From contig NC_061797.1 of assembly GCF_021462225.1 (NCBI RefSeq), forward strand, positions 1,047,001 through 1,111,000: a stretch of 64,000 nucleotides of DNA, read 5' to 3'. Position 1 is the stretch's first letter. Each line of letters opens with the position of its first letter. The stretch is from Girardinichthys multiradiatus (Eukaryota; Chordata; Actinopteri; Cyprinodontiformes; Goodeidae). The position numbers and the translations under genes are program-made. Positions 21,547-32,870 of the stretch are shown here, in pieces. The notes below the pieces were generated by a model, which was not told where the DNA came from, ran no database searches, and saw only the letters and a list, made by a program, of their open reading frames with translations.

Positions 21547-22740
21547 CACTCACCGGCCACTTTATTATGTACACCTTGCTAGTATCAGGTTGGACACCCT
21601 TTTGCCTTCAAAACTGCCTTAATCCTTCATGGCATAGATTCAACAAGGTACTGACTGGAAACATTCCTCAGAGAGTGTGGTCCATATTGACATGATCGCA
21701 TCACACAGATGCTACAGATTTGTCGGCTGCAAATCCATGATGCGAATCTCCCGTTCCACCACATCCCAAAGGTGCTCTATTGGATTGAGATCTGGTGACT
21801 GTGGAGGCCATTTGAGTCCAGTGAACTCATTGTCATGTTCAGGAAACCAGTCAAGCTTTATGACATGGCGCATTATCCTGCTGGAAGTAACCATCAGAAG
21901 ATGGGTACACTGTGGTCATAAAGGGATGGACATGGTCAGCAACAATACTCAGGTAGGCTGTGGCGTTGACACGATGCTCAATTGGTACTAAGGGGCCCAA
22001 AGTGTGCCAAGAAAATATCCCCCACACCATTACACCACCACCACCAGCCTGAACTGTTGATACAAGGCAGGATGGATCCATGCTTTCATGTTGTTGACAC
22101 CAAATTCTGACCCTACCATCTGAATGTCACAGCAGAAATCGAGACCCATCAGACCAGGCAACGTTCCAATCTTCTATTGTCCAATTTTGGTGAGCCTGTG
22201 TGATTTGTAGCCTCAGTTTCCTGTTCTTAGCTGACAGGAGTGGCACCCAATGTGGTCTTCTGTTGCTGTAGCCCATCCGCCTCAAGGTTCGACATGTTGT
22301 GCGTTTAGAGATGCTCTTCTGCATGCCTTGGTTGGAACGAGTGGTTATTTGAGTTGCTGTTGCCTTTTTATCAGCTCGAACCAGTCTGGCCATTCTCCTC
22401 TGACTTCTGGCATCAACAAGGGATTTGTGCCCACAGAACTGCTGCTCACTGGATATTTTCTCTTTTTTGCACCATTCTTTGTAAACCCTAGAGATGGTAG
22501 TGCCTGAAAATCCCAGTAGATCAGCAGGTTCTGAAATACTCAGACCAGCCCGTCGGGCACCAACAACCATGCCACGTTCAAAGTCACTTAAATCACCTTT
22601 CTTCCCCATTCTGATGCTTGGTTGGCACTGCAGCAGATTGTCTTGACCATGTCTATATGCCTAAATCCATTGAGTTGCTGCCATATGATTGGCTGATTAG
22701 AAATTTGAGTTAACGAGCAGTTGGACAGATGTACCACATG
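21547..22740 (-). mobile_element. Tc1-like transposon family C, one end lost
   Basis: The left inverted repeat begins CACTCACCGGCCACTTTATT at 21547, preceded by TA. The transposase is on the minus strand. The right end should be the same sequence inverted, but the element fades after 22735 into a TATATA run where the next transposon has inserted, so that terminus is missing. Confidence 0.85.
21650..22609 (-). pseudogene. Tc1-C transposase, frameshifted
   Basis: N-terminal half reads cleanly from ATG at 22609 (GKKGDLSDFERGMVVGARRA, then a helix-turn-helix and TWTIEDW-type region) to about 22127. Then frame changes are needed: GGGGVMVWGIFSWHTLGPL and [10 protein letters not shown] at 21851-22081, and [20 protein letters not shown] at 21712-21894. 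The first catalytic Asp region reads WSDGSRF rather than the usual SDESRF. A deletion of about a dozen bases near 21870 separates the second and third catalytic residues. It is non-functional. Confidence 0.85.
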
Positions 22741-22944
22741 TTTATATATATATATATACAGGGGTTGGACAATGAAACTGAAACATCTGTCATTTTAATG
22801 TGGGAGGTTTCATGGCTAAATTGGACCAGCCTGGTAGCCAGTCTTCATTGATTGCACATTGCACCAGTAAGAGCAGAGTGTGAAGGTTCAATTAGCAGGG
22901 TAAGAGCACAGATTTGCTCAAAATATTGAAATGCACACAAAATT

Positions 22945-23923
22945 ATGGGTGACATACCAGAGTTCAAAAGAGGAAAAATTGTTGGTGCACGTCTTGCTGG
23001 CGCATCTGTGACCAAGACAGCAAGTCTTTGTGATGTATCAAGAGCCATGGTATCCAGGGTAATGTCAGCATACCACCAAGAAGGACGAACCACATCCAAC
23101 AGGATTAACTGTGGACGCAAGAGGAAGCTGTCTGAAAGGGATGTTCGGTGCTAACCCAGATTGTATCCAAAAAAACATAAAACCACGGCTGCCCAAATCA
23201 CGGCAGAATTAAATGTGCACCTCAATTCTCCTGTTTCCACCAGAACTGTCTGTCGGGAGCTCCACAGGGTCAATATACACGGCCGGGCTGCTATAGCCAA
23301 AGCTTTGGTCACTCGTGCCAATGCCAAACATCGGTTTCAATGGTGCAAGGAGCGCAAATCTTGGGCTGTGGACAATGTGAAACATGTATTGTTCTCTGAT
23401 GACTCCACCTTTACTGTTTGCCCCACATCCGGGAGAGTTACGGTGTGGAGAAGCCCCAAAGAAGCGTACCACCCAGACTGTTGCATGCCCAGAGTGAAGC
23501 ATGGGGGTGGATCAGTGATGGTTTGGGCTGCCATATCATGGCATTCCCTTGGCCAAATACTTTTGCTAGATGGGCGCGTCACTGCCAAGGACGACCGAAC
23601 CATTCTTGAAGACCATGTGCATCCAATGGTTCAAACATTGTATCCTGAAGGCGGTGCCGTGTATCAGGATGGCAATGCACCAATACACACAGCAAGACTG
23701 GTGAAATATTGGTTTGATGAACATGAAAGTGAAGTTGAAAATCTCCCATGGCCTGCACAGTCACCAAATCTAAATATTATTGAGCAACTTTGGGGTGTTT
23801 TGGAGGAGCAAGTCAGGAAACGTTTTCCTCCACCAGTATCACGTAGGGACCTGGCCACTATCCTGCAAGAAGAATGGCCTGTGCAGGACTTGTATATGTC
23901 ATTCCCAAGACGAATTGACAATG
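22945..23923 (+). pseudogene. Tc1-D transposase, outer copy, interrupted
   Basis: ATG at 22945. One A is missing near 23149 relative to the inner copy and one A is gained near 23168, so the frame is lost and then regained over about 20 bases, with a stop between. Catalytic positions: Asp in LFSDDSTF is kept; the second Asp is Gly (QDGNAP versus QDDNAP in the inner copy); Glu in NLNIIEQLW is kept. The inner transposon cuts off the last few residues. Three independent defects make it dead. Confidence 0.9.
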
Positions 23924-23925
23924 TA

Positions 23926-25195
23926 CAGGGGTTGGACAATGAAACTGAAACACCTGTCATTTTAGTGTGGGAGGTGTCATGGCTAAATTGGACCAGCCTG
24001 GTAGCCAGTCTTCATTGATTGCACATTGCACCAATAAGAGCAGAGTTTGAAGGTTCAATTAGCAGGGTAAGAGCACAGTTTTGCTCAAAATATTGAAATG
24101 CACACAACATTATGGGTGACATACCAGTGTTCAAAAGAGGACAAATTGTTGGTGCACGTCTTGCTGGCGCATCTGTGACCAAGACAGCAAGTCTTTGTCA
24201 TGTATCAAGAGCCACGGTATCCAGGTTAATGTCAGCATACCACCAAGAAGGACGAACCACATCCAACAGGATTAACTGTGGACGCAAGAGGAAGCTGTCT
24301 GAAAGGGATGTTCAGGTGCTAACCCGGATTGTATCCAAAAAACATAAAACCACGGCTGCCCAAATCACGGCAGAATTAAATGTGCACCTCAACTCTCCTG
24401 TTTCCACCAGAACTGTCCGTCGGGAGCTCCACAGGGTCTATATACACGGCCGGGCTGCTATAACCAAACCTTTGGTCACTCATGCCAATGCCAAACGTCG
24501 GTTTCATTGGTGCAAGGAGCGCAAATCTTGGGCTGTGGACAATGTGAAACATGTATTGTTCTCTGATGAGTCCACCTTTACTGTTTTCCCCACATCCGAG
24601 AGAGTTACGGTGTGGAGAAGCCCCAAAGAAGCGTACCACCAAGACTGTTGCATGCCCAGAGTGAAGCATGGGGGTGGATCAGTGATGGTTTGGGCTGCCA
24701 TATCATGGCATTCCGTTGGCCCAATACTTGTGCTAGATGGGCACGTCACGGCCAAGGACTACTGAACCATTCTTGAGGACCATGTGCATCCAATGGTTCA
24801 AACATTGTATCGTGAAGGCGGTGCCATGTATCAAGATGACAATGCACCAATACACACAGCAAGACTGGTGAAAGATTGGTTTGATGAACATGAAAGTGAA
24901 GTTGAACATCTCCCATGGCCTGCACAGTCACCAGATCTAAATATTATTGAGCCACTTTGGGGTGTTTTGGAGGAGCAAGTCAGGAAACGTTTTCCTCCAC
25001 CAGTATCTCGTAGTGACCTGGCCACTATCCTGTAAGAAGAATGGCTTAAAATCCCTCTGACCACTGTGCAGGACTTGTATATGTCATTCCCAAGACGAAT
25101 TGACGCTGTATTGGCCGCAAAAGGAGGCCCTACACCATACTAATAAATTATTGTGGTCTAAAACCAGGTGTTTCAGTTTCATTGTCCAACCCCTG
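23926..25195 (+). mobile_element. Tc1-like transposon family D, inner copy
   Basis: A 1270-bp element with ~31-bp inverted repeats (CAGGGGTTGGACAATGAAAC at the outer edge) and a perfect TA duplication at 23924-23925 and 25196-25197. It sits inside the C-terminal codons of its sibling, in the same orientation. Confidence 0.96.
24112..25143 (+). pseudogene. Tc1-D transposase, inner copy, two nonsense codons
   Basis: 344-codon frame from ATG 24112 to TAA 25141-25143, kept in one frame throughout. It is broken by TGA at 24763-24765 (the outer copy has CGA) and TAA near 25033 (the outer copy has CAA); both are C-to-T changes. The catalytic residues are all present: SDESTF, QDDNAPIHTA and DLNIIEPLW, with 36 residues between the last two, making it DD36E. 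It would be full length but for the two stops. Confidence 0.92.
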
Positions 25196-25289
25196 TATTG
25201 GCCGCAAAAGGAGGCCCTACACCATACTAATAAATTATTGTGGTCTAAAACCAGGTGTTTCATTTTCATTGTCCAACCCCTGCATATAT

Positions 25290-25640
25290 GTGTAGGCCAC
25301 TCCGTAGGGTGGCCGGGCACTCCCTTAGAGATAGGGTGAAGAGCTCGGCTATCCGGGAGGGGCTCGGAGTAGAGCCGTTGCTCCTCCACATCGAGAGGAG
25401 CCAGTTGAGGTGGCCTGGACACCTTCCTCGGGAGGTGTTCCAGGCCCGTCCCACCAGGAGGAGGCCCAAGGGACGGCCCAGGACACGCTGGAGGGACCAT
25501 GTCTCTCGGCTGGCCTGGGAATGCCTTGCGCTTCCGCCGGAGGAGCTGGAGATGTCTGGGGAGAGGGATGTCTGGGTGTCTCTACTGAGTCTGCTGCCCC
25601 TGCGACCCAGTCCTGGATAAAGTGGAAGACGATGAGTACG
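25290..25640 (+). mobile_element. Rex3/RTE-like LINE 3' end
   Basis: Encodes the C-terminal ~110 residues of an RTE-clade LINE in one open frame ([56 protein letters not shown]) to the stop near 25618, followed by a short GATGAGTACGAG tail. It is better preserved than the 14560 copy. The TA microsatellite starts at its 3' end. Confidence 0.9.
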
Positions 25641-25840
<200 letters not shown>

Positions 25841-26182
25841 TTAAATTCAGTTTATTTATATAGCACCAATTCACAACACATGTTGTCTCAAGGCACTTCA
25901 CAAAAGTCAAGTACATGCATTCCAATTAATCCTAACCATTGAATAGTGCAGTCAGATTCAGTTATTTATTTACATTACATAAAAAGTTTTTCTATCTACG
26001 GAAACCCAGCAGATTGCATCCAGTCAGTGACTTGCAGCATTCAGTCCTCCTGGATGAGCATGTAGAGACAGTGGACAGTCACTGGCGTTGACTTTGCAGC
26101 AATCCCTCATACTGAGCAAGCATGTAGCAACAGTGGAGAGGAAAAACTCCCTTTAAACAGGAAGAAACCTCCAGCAGAGCCA
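25841..26182 (-). mobile_element. L2 LINE 3' UTR fragment
   Basis: TTTATTTATATAGCACCAAT followed by about 330 bp closely matching 55560-55890, the 3' UTR of the L2 copy there. No coding sequence remains. Confidence 0.9.
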
Positions 26183-27321
26183 TATATATAATGAATTTTC
26201 TGGGTTCTTTTTCAGTCCTTAATGCATGCCAACTTAAAGATAAAAAAATCTTTCTAGTAATTGTTCATAGAAAAATAACAGCAAACACAGTATACAAGAT
26301 TTATTTTCCTGTATGTTATAACATTACAGCCACAGTCCACAGATAGCGTTTCTTGGACTAGTTCCCGTGCGAGTGCCATCTGGTGGAGGAGACAAGTATT
26401 ACAGCTACAACTAGGATTTCAAAATTGTATGTTGGTCTTCACTTGTTTCAGACAGTTATTGTGTATTTTTCCTCGGCTTTTGACTTTAAAGACATTCAAA
26501 TTAATATTGAGATGAAGCAAACACTGACACTGAGTGCTGCAGAATATACAAAATCCACCAGAAAAAAATCAGACCTCTTGTCAGCACAGTTGATCTGTTA
26601 TGAATTTGTGGGGTCTGCAGTTCTAGTTCTCTTATTGGGTGGGTGGAGTTTAAATTAACTGGATAAAAAGGGTGTGGGCAGGGCCCAGCTTAATTTGAGA
26701 AAACACCACTTTAGACAGCATAAAGAAATGTCACAAGCGGCAAAAAAAAACGTTTTGTCAGAACATTGAACACCGTTGGGCGTAAAAAGTGGCATTCAAT
26801 GACCAGAAAAACACAGTTTATTTCTTAAAAGGCTGCATTAAACGGTGCTTTAATGGGATTTTTGCCATATTTAATAGTGTCCTGACTTATAAAACGGTGT
26901 TTTTTGTGTGATCAGACGTGTGGTAATAGTGCCGTTTTGTGGCACTGTTGGCTTGCCGTAGTTAACATGTAAATTGCTCTCTCCTGTTGCTTCATTCGCG
27001 TTTGGTCGGAAAGCACCTTAATATATAGTGCCATAGTATTCAAAATTAAATAAATTAATGAAACATTATGAAATACGTATCTACATCAATAAATAATAGA
27101 TAAACATATAATGTGATAATGAAATTCTGACATAATTGAATGCATATTAAATTCTCAGCTCATTATTATGAAATATGTCATTTTTTATTAAAAATCAGCT
27201 TTGTAATATAAAATAATTTGTATGTAAAATTTTGACCTAATAATTGAAATTATTGTTGAGGCTATTTTTATGTAATTCCAGCAGTTTTTTTTATTTCAAA
27301 TGTCACTTTTTGAAAGTCAGC
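26183..27321. other. Non-coding, unassigned
   Basis: AT-rich. A 91-codon open stretch at 26383-26658 has no recognisable motif. A repeated ACGGTG/AACGGTGTT flavour occurs at 26770-26900 but no element ends were found. Confidence 0.4.
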
Positions 27322-27880
27322 CTTTATTTCAAAAAGCCTGCTTTTACTTTATAAAAGGTGATTTCTCACCATGGCCTATTTATTTCATAAAGTCACTTTA
27401 CAACTGAATGACAAATGCATCCTTATTGGCTGATCCTTACATATGGATTAGTTTCCCTGAGTACCTGCCTTCTGAGCAGCTGCTGCGCCAGCTCAAGGTT
27501 TATGAAGGATGGAGGAGTTTCATAAACTTCGTTAACCTCCGGTTACCTTAGCAGATCAAATTGAGGGGAATAATGTGTCATATGATGCCATTTTGAGTTG
27601 TTTGGATGACATCTTTGAAATGATCAGGTCGATAATTGCTCTCCAGAATGTTAGCATCGACAACGCCATTGTGGATATGCAAAGAGACCTTGACTACCGT
27701 GTCCGTATGGAATATTCAATTTAATTTAACTCAAAAATACTTTATTCATCCCAAAGGGAAAATATATGCCCAGCACAGCACTCAAGACTTCAGTGCTATC
27801 TGGCATAACCATCAGGGTTATTGCTATTATGTTTTTTGTGTCACCCAGCACAGTTCACTGCAGTCAAGTGAGCCGACAGT
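27322..27880 (+). repeat. Left arm of a long inverted repeat
   Basis: Matches the reverse complement of 29550-29958 over most of its length (shared words include CCATGGCCTATTTATTTCAT and GGAGTTTCATAAACTTCGTT). Compared with the right arm it gains about 50 bp at 27716-27765, which is itself the 3' end (ATACTTTATTCATCCC) of the small-protein retroposon. It contains about 60 open codons (ADQIEGNNVSYDAILSCLDD and on) of unknown nature; the right arm has lost that frame through a deletion. Confidence 0.8.
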
Positions 27881-28500
27881 CAGAAATACGTGGTCACGCC
27901 AGCCGATGTTAGCTCTCTTTTAAAGATTTGCTTCACGCAGACAAGATGCATTACGGAAATAGAGCAGACCAGACGCCAATCCAGGCATTGGTTGAGAAAT
28001 TAAGAGGAAAACTTAAAAGTAACTTCTAATGTACTTTATTAATTTTACAAAAACTATAAATATCCAGTATATGCATTCTAAACTACTATGGTTATAGTAT
28101 AGGTGACCCTTTAATATAATCTGAAGAGAGTGTATCATCACCTCTCATGATTCTGGACAAATAAGTTCCTGAAAGTGACACAAAAGTATATAACAGATAA
28201 GCATTAGTAGGTACTAATCCAGTCTTTCTAATAGAGGTAATTAGCTCATTAATTCCTCTGTGGTGAAGTCTAAGTAGAGAAGCTGGGTCACTGGTATAAA
28301 ACATTTTTAGTCCAAACTTTTTAAATACTAATAATGTTTGGCTTTCACTGGTATGAAATAGTTTTAAAACGATCCTTCTAAGAAATCTAAAAATATCTGG
28401 TCATTGGTGTAAAAACAGCTTTTGTCAAATTTTCATATACTAATAATATTTGGCTTTTGCTGGTAATTCTTCTGAGAAATCTGAAAATCTATGGAAAGTA
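27881..28500. other. Centre of the inverted-repeat structure, unassigned
   Basis: AT-rich sequence without recognised coding content. It separates the left arm from the 3' UTR of the small membrane-protein unit. Confidence 0.4.
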
Positions 28501-29046
28501 ATGAAATCACACATTTAGGTAAGTAAGATAGGAGGGGGGGAATCATATTTTAGACTCAATTCTGAGCAGAATACAGTCTGAAGTAGTACAAAAAAACCTC
28601 AGCAGGGGTAAGCAACACACACATAAGTAAAGATTTAGCAAGGGTACGGTGGAATATTGAGGGTGCGTACGTATAAGTCTGAGTGTGTTTGCAAGAATTA
28701 GACTGTCAACACTGATGGAAGCGCCATTGTCCTTGAGAAGAGAGGTGGAAGTTTTATCAATCGACCGCGTAGTCCTATCAGCACACAGCTAGTAGGGAAG
28801 TGCTGGGGAAGAACGTTGTGTTTATTTAACATCCAATAGATATTTTGTCGATAGCCAGTTAGCAGAAGTTGCCAAGGCCACATTGGGGCACCAGATTTAG
28901 AAAAACAATAAATGTTGTTCAGACAGGTGGGAATTTCCAACTAACTTAAGAGTTTTACTGGTATGTCTCAATTGCAAATCCAAATAGCCAAATTTCTGGT
29001 ACTTTCCGCAGCTCTCGAGCGTACAACTTCTCCAAGATTATATCCT

Positions 29047-29466
29047 TTAACCTCTGAGTCCAACCACTGCCAGGCTGCGATTCTGTTCAAGAATTGTGTC
29101 CAGCTTGCGATTCTGCTCTCTTAACATTTCAATCTGAGTGTCGATCCCTCTACAGACTCCATCCAACATCGCAGGCAGCTTTGGAATGCTTTGAACAGCC
29201 GCCCACGTTTTTCGAATCACTCGATAAGCCAGGTAACACCCAACTCCAAAAAGCAGAAATCCTGTTATCAAAAGTCCAAATATGTACACATCTTCTACGA
29301 CCTCGACAGACAACGTAGTCAGGCATACAATCTTCCACTGCTGCAAAGAATCCATTGTGTATCCAAAGAAGAACGTCCCGTCTGGACAAGAGGGTTCTCC
29401 TATACCCTGTTTTCCCCTCGAAAAAATTTGATCAATTATGTTGAGAGACCAGCTGACCAAATCCAT
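29047..29466 (-). CDS. Small single-pass membrane protein, unknown function
   Basis: 139 codons from ATG (MDLVSWSLNIIDQIFSRGKQ) to the stop. It has a conserved GYTMDSLQQWKIVC stretch, then a hydrophobic segment of about 22 residues (VYIFGLLITGFLLFGVGCYL) flanked by acidic and then basic residues (YRVIRKTW), predicted to cross a membrane once with the C-terminus inside. The tail (DGVCRGIDTQIEMLREQNRK) looks like a short coiled coil. No family is recognised. The frameshifted homologue at 6952-7450 shares the hydrophobic segment and the TQ-EMLRE-N-LD-IL pattern, which argues that the frame was translated. Mobile-element origin is likely; a domesticated host gene cannot be excluded. Confidence 0.6.
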   Translation of the reverse strand: MDLVSWSLNIIDQIFSRGKQGIGEPSCPDGTFFFGYTMDSLQQWKIVCLTTLSVEVVEDVYIFGLLITGFLLFGVGCYLAYRVIRKTWAAVQSIPKLPAMLDGVCRGIDTQIEMLREQNRKLDTILEQNRSLAVVGLRG

Positions 29467-29549
29467 AATTTAAAGGTTTGGAGGTTATGCAAAGCGAGGC
29501 TCTGAGACAAAAGCAGAAGCAGGGATCAGCAGGGAGGGAGGGAGAGAGA

Positions 29550-29958
29550 GAAAACACGTGACCTGTGCTGGGTGACACAGAAAACATAATATCAATATGG
29601 TTATACCAGACAGCACTAAAGTCTTGAGTCCTGTGCATATTCCATGCGGACACAGTGCTCAATGGCTCTGAGGGTATCCACAATGGCGTCTTTGATGCTA
29701 ACATCCTGGAGAGCAATTTTCATTCCGATCATCTCAAAATGGCATCATATAATAAATTATTCCCTTCAATTTGATCTGCTAAGTAACCGTAGGTTAACGA
29801 AGTTTATGAAACTCCACCACCTTCCTAAAACCTTGAGCTGTGCCAGCTCAAGGTCAATAATGCTGATTGGCCCACAGTCATTAATTTGTTAAAAGTGGTA
29901 TTATGAAATAAATAGGCCATGGGGAGAAATTACCCTTATAAAATAAAAGCTGGCTTTT
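29550..29958 (-). repeat. Right arm of the long inverted repeat
   Basis: Reverse-complement partner of 27322-27880. It has a deletion of about 20 bp where the left arm reads TTTGGATGACATCTTTG. The L1 fragment begins just beyond. Confidence 0.8.
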
Positions 29959-30103
29959 TAAAAATATTTTTATTCAGGAAAAAAGGGACAGAGCAACAGA
30001 AATCTTTACCCCTATATAACAAAGAACACAGCTTCTGTATGACACAGTTATAGATAACAATTAGTAAGCTAGAACACAAGGTGTAAAGTCCATGTCCGAT
30101 AAG

Positions 30104-30156
<53 letters not shown>

Positions 30157-30330
30157 TATATGTATAGTATACATACACACACACCACACATTTCCCTTTT
30201 TTCTTCCCCTTTTTTTTCTTTCCCTGCCCTTTTCCCTTACCTTTCTCTGTCCCTATCCCTCTCCTCACGTCCCTTCTTCTCTTCCTTTCGGTCTATAGAA
30301 AAAGCTGAACAAGACAAAATATGTAAACTT

Positions 30331-31935
30331 TTAAAAAAAAAGAAAGAAAAACAGGGGTGGGGGGGGGGGGGGGGGGGGACAAAGAGAGATAAACTGAAGA
30401 GAGATAATGAAAGCCAAGAAGGGACCCCATATGTTATAGAATTTAACAGAGTTGCCCCTTACCGAACATCTAATCTTCTCAAGTTTTAAAAGAGACATGG
30501 TGTCATTAAGCCACCGACTTCTAGAGGGCACTTTAGATGACTTCCAATGAAAAAGAAGATGGCGTCTTGCCAGTAATGAAGTGAATGCTAACATATCCAA
30601 TTGATTAGCAGTGAACAGTTTATAATAAACTGGAAGCCCAAATATGGCGACCTGCGGGGAGGGTTTAATGTTTACTGAAAGTATCTTTGACAATATATCA
30701 TATAGTATCAATAGTTCATATCAATAGTTCTGCCAAAAACAGAGGAGCGATGGACAAAACTAAAACATGCGAGTTAAATTACAAGAGGGCGCATTACATT
30801 TTTCACAAATGTAATGAATGCTGGGAAAGAGCTGTGACAGACAAGTTTTAGAGAAATGAACCCTAAAGAGAACCTTAAACTGTATGAGTGAAAGCCGAGC
30901 GCAGACTGAGCTTGCATGGATTTTTTAAGAGCATTATTCTACCAGTCTTCTCCCATATGCAGTTCCCAAGCTGCCTTGACTTCAGTAATAGGTGAGGAAT
31001 CAAAAGACAACAATTCAGTATAAACTTTGTAAATGTATGACTTTTGAAGAGGATCATAGCACAGAAAGTCTTCCACCTGCAATGTCTGTGGTTTAGAGGG
31101 GAAACCAGGAAACAAAAGTTTGGCACAGTGTCTAATCTGAAAGTACCACAATAAGTGAGAAGGGGGGAGCTAGAATACTAATGAAAAATCTGTAAAGCTG
31201 CAAAAAATACCCTCCTTGTAAAAATTATTAAAACAAGTCAGCCCTTTATTATACCATGACAAAAAGGTAGCATCTGTGAACGAGGGTTGAAACCAATGAT
31301 TCTTCAATAAAGGAGTTAATGTAGATGCTGAGTTAAATTTAAAGTGCCTCCTGAATTTTTAATACAGAACAAACTACTTGATTATTTGTTAAGCCAACGG
31401 GATTGGATTAAATGGGAGAAGTGAGAAGGGCCTTTAAAGAGGTTGAGGAACACAACTGCACCTCTAAGTTACACCATGGGAGGTCTAAAGATCCAAACCA
31501 AAATTAAATTTTGTGGATATATGCTACCCAATAATACAGTTGGAAATTTGGAAGTGACAATCTGCCACTGGGTTTGCATCTTTGAAGAGTGGATTTGCGG
31601 ATCCTAGGTGGTTTTCCTCGCCATAGGAAGCCAAAACAGTTTGATCATTTGTTTTAAAAAAAATCTTTGGCAGAAAAAGTTGGAGAGAAATAAACAAAAA
31701 TAAAAATCTGGGTAAAACATTCATTTTAATTGCATTGACTCTACCGATAAGTGAGAGAGGTAAGCTATTCCATCGTTGGAAGTCCAATTAATTTTAGACA
31801 TCAAAGGCAAGAAATTGGCTGCAAAGAGAAAGCTTAATGATCTGGTAACATTGACCCCTAAATACTTAAAGCCAGAGGGGCTCCACTTAAATGGAATGTG
31901 TTGAGAATTAAAATCATGTACTTTCATGCTATCAG
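30331..31935 (-). pseudogene. L1 ORF2 C-terminal region, broken
   Basis: Recognisable pieces, N to C: GFKYLGVNVTRSLSFLF, WNSLPLSLIGRVNAIKMNVL with PRFLFLF, and near the end LARRHLLFHWKSSKVPSRSR with LKLEKIRCSVRGNSVKFYN, a strong signature of the fish L1 C-terminus. The pieces are in different frames with stops between them. Confidence 0.8.
30359..30378 (+). repeat. G20 homopolymer
   Basis: Twenty consecutive G after ACAGGGGT. It may form quadruplexes and its length in the assembly may be inexact. Confidence 0.95.
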
Positions 31936-32370
31936 TTCAGTTCGCATGTATAACCATAAAACTGAGACATAACATGTATTGTGAGCCTGAGAGGGAGAAG
32001 TCAGAGGTCATAGCAGGCTTCAGGTTGGAGAAAGGGTTAATTCCAGGTCAGGATGTTCAGGATGTTCTCAGCAGCTGCAAGCAGTAAATGCTGGCTGTAT
32101 GGGCAGTAAAGCAATAAATGCCGACTTTTGGGCATGGTATAGATAATAAACTAACCACAAGGGGGGCCTGACTGATTTACAGCGCCAGACTGCATAATGG
32201 GGAGGCTCAGTCAGTAAGCTTTGAAGTGGAGGGTATAAGATGTTCTGGTATCTGTGATGAGGCAGACCACTCGGTTAAAGACAGCCTTTTTGCTGACACT
32301 GAGCTCTCCCTGATGGCCCTTAGGTAATTTCTTTCTTTGTGTTTTTCTGTATGTATTCCTTTTGCATTGG
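31936..32370. other. Non-coding, unassigned
   Basis: No gene seen. A short in-place repetition (GCAGTAAATGC / GCAATAAATGC) occurs near 32085-32120. The repeat cluster begins at its right edge. Confidence 0.4.
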
Positions 32371-32870
32371 AAATCATTGGGCCCTGCCAAAGCAATGCAT
32401 AGGAGAGCAGTGCATTGCCTCCCATGCAATGCATGGAGGCACCTATTACTATTCACCTCTAAACTGGACTCTTATTTATTTTTCTTCCGTCTCCGTTAAT
32501 GCGGCCCGAACCGCAGCGCGAACCCCCACAATATATATAACAAAACATCCGGCTCGGTCTCGGGAGGTGTGCTATTACTTTTATTGCCGTTTCGAGTTAC
32601 CATGGCGACGTAATTAACGAAAAACCACACCCCCAAAATCCCATAGGAATGAATGGAGTAAGGGGAGGAAGGAATCCTCAAAATTCACTGTTTTTGAGAC
32701 TCTACTGTGTCGCCATATTTCACCTAGAAACACAGTTTAACTTTCAATTTGTAGAGAAATCTGCCGGCTCTTCAGAAATGAAAACGGTTTGTTGATAACT
32801 GCTACGGTTTCTCTAAAATTAGACTCCAAGCGACACAAAGTTTGCGAGAAAATCACACTCCTACAGTGGA
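32371..32870 (+). repeat. GC-rich module (a), first copy
   Basis: Begins near GGGCCCTGCCAAAGCAATGC and includes GCGGCCCGAACCGCAGCG, GTTTCGAGTTACCATGGCGA and TTTGCGAGAAAATCACACTC. The same sequence occurs inverted at 44620-45003, and in shortened form at 42740-42930. Confidence 0.85.

Larger units (their letters stand above)
22759..25282 (+). mobile_element. Tc1-like transposon family D, outer copy
   Basis: Ends begin CAGGGGTTGGACAATGAAAC, with TA at 22757-22758 on the left. The right flank is CA where TA is expected. It is interrupted at TA 23924-23925 by a second copy of the same family. Its last ~85 bp reappear at 25198-25282, after the inner copy. Net length without the insert is about 1.25 kb. 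Confidence 0.95.
28501..29958 (-). mobile_element. Small membrane-protein retroposon (copy 2) with right arm
   Basis: In minus orientation: arm (29958-29550), coding region (29466-29047) and 3' UTR down to about 28501. The coding and UTR parts match the copy at 6485-7456 inside the ERV. This copy retains about 490 bp more upstream sequence, which is the part duplicated as the inverted left arm. The terminal AATAAAG tail seen in copy 1 is displaced here to about 27716-27765. Confidence 0.6.
29959..31935 (-). mobile_element. L1-clade LINE, 3' third
   Basis: Minus-strand L1 remnant: the 3' UTR (29959-30330, including a TA run at 30104-30147) and the C-terminal part of ORF2. It stops near 31935, just downstream of where the catalytic box would be. 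It is a separate insertion from the L1 at 58650-61960, since both contain the GFKYLG/CRYIGI region. Confidence 0.8.
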
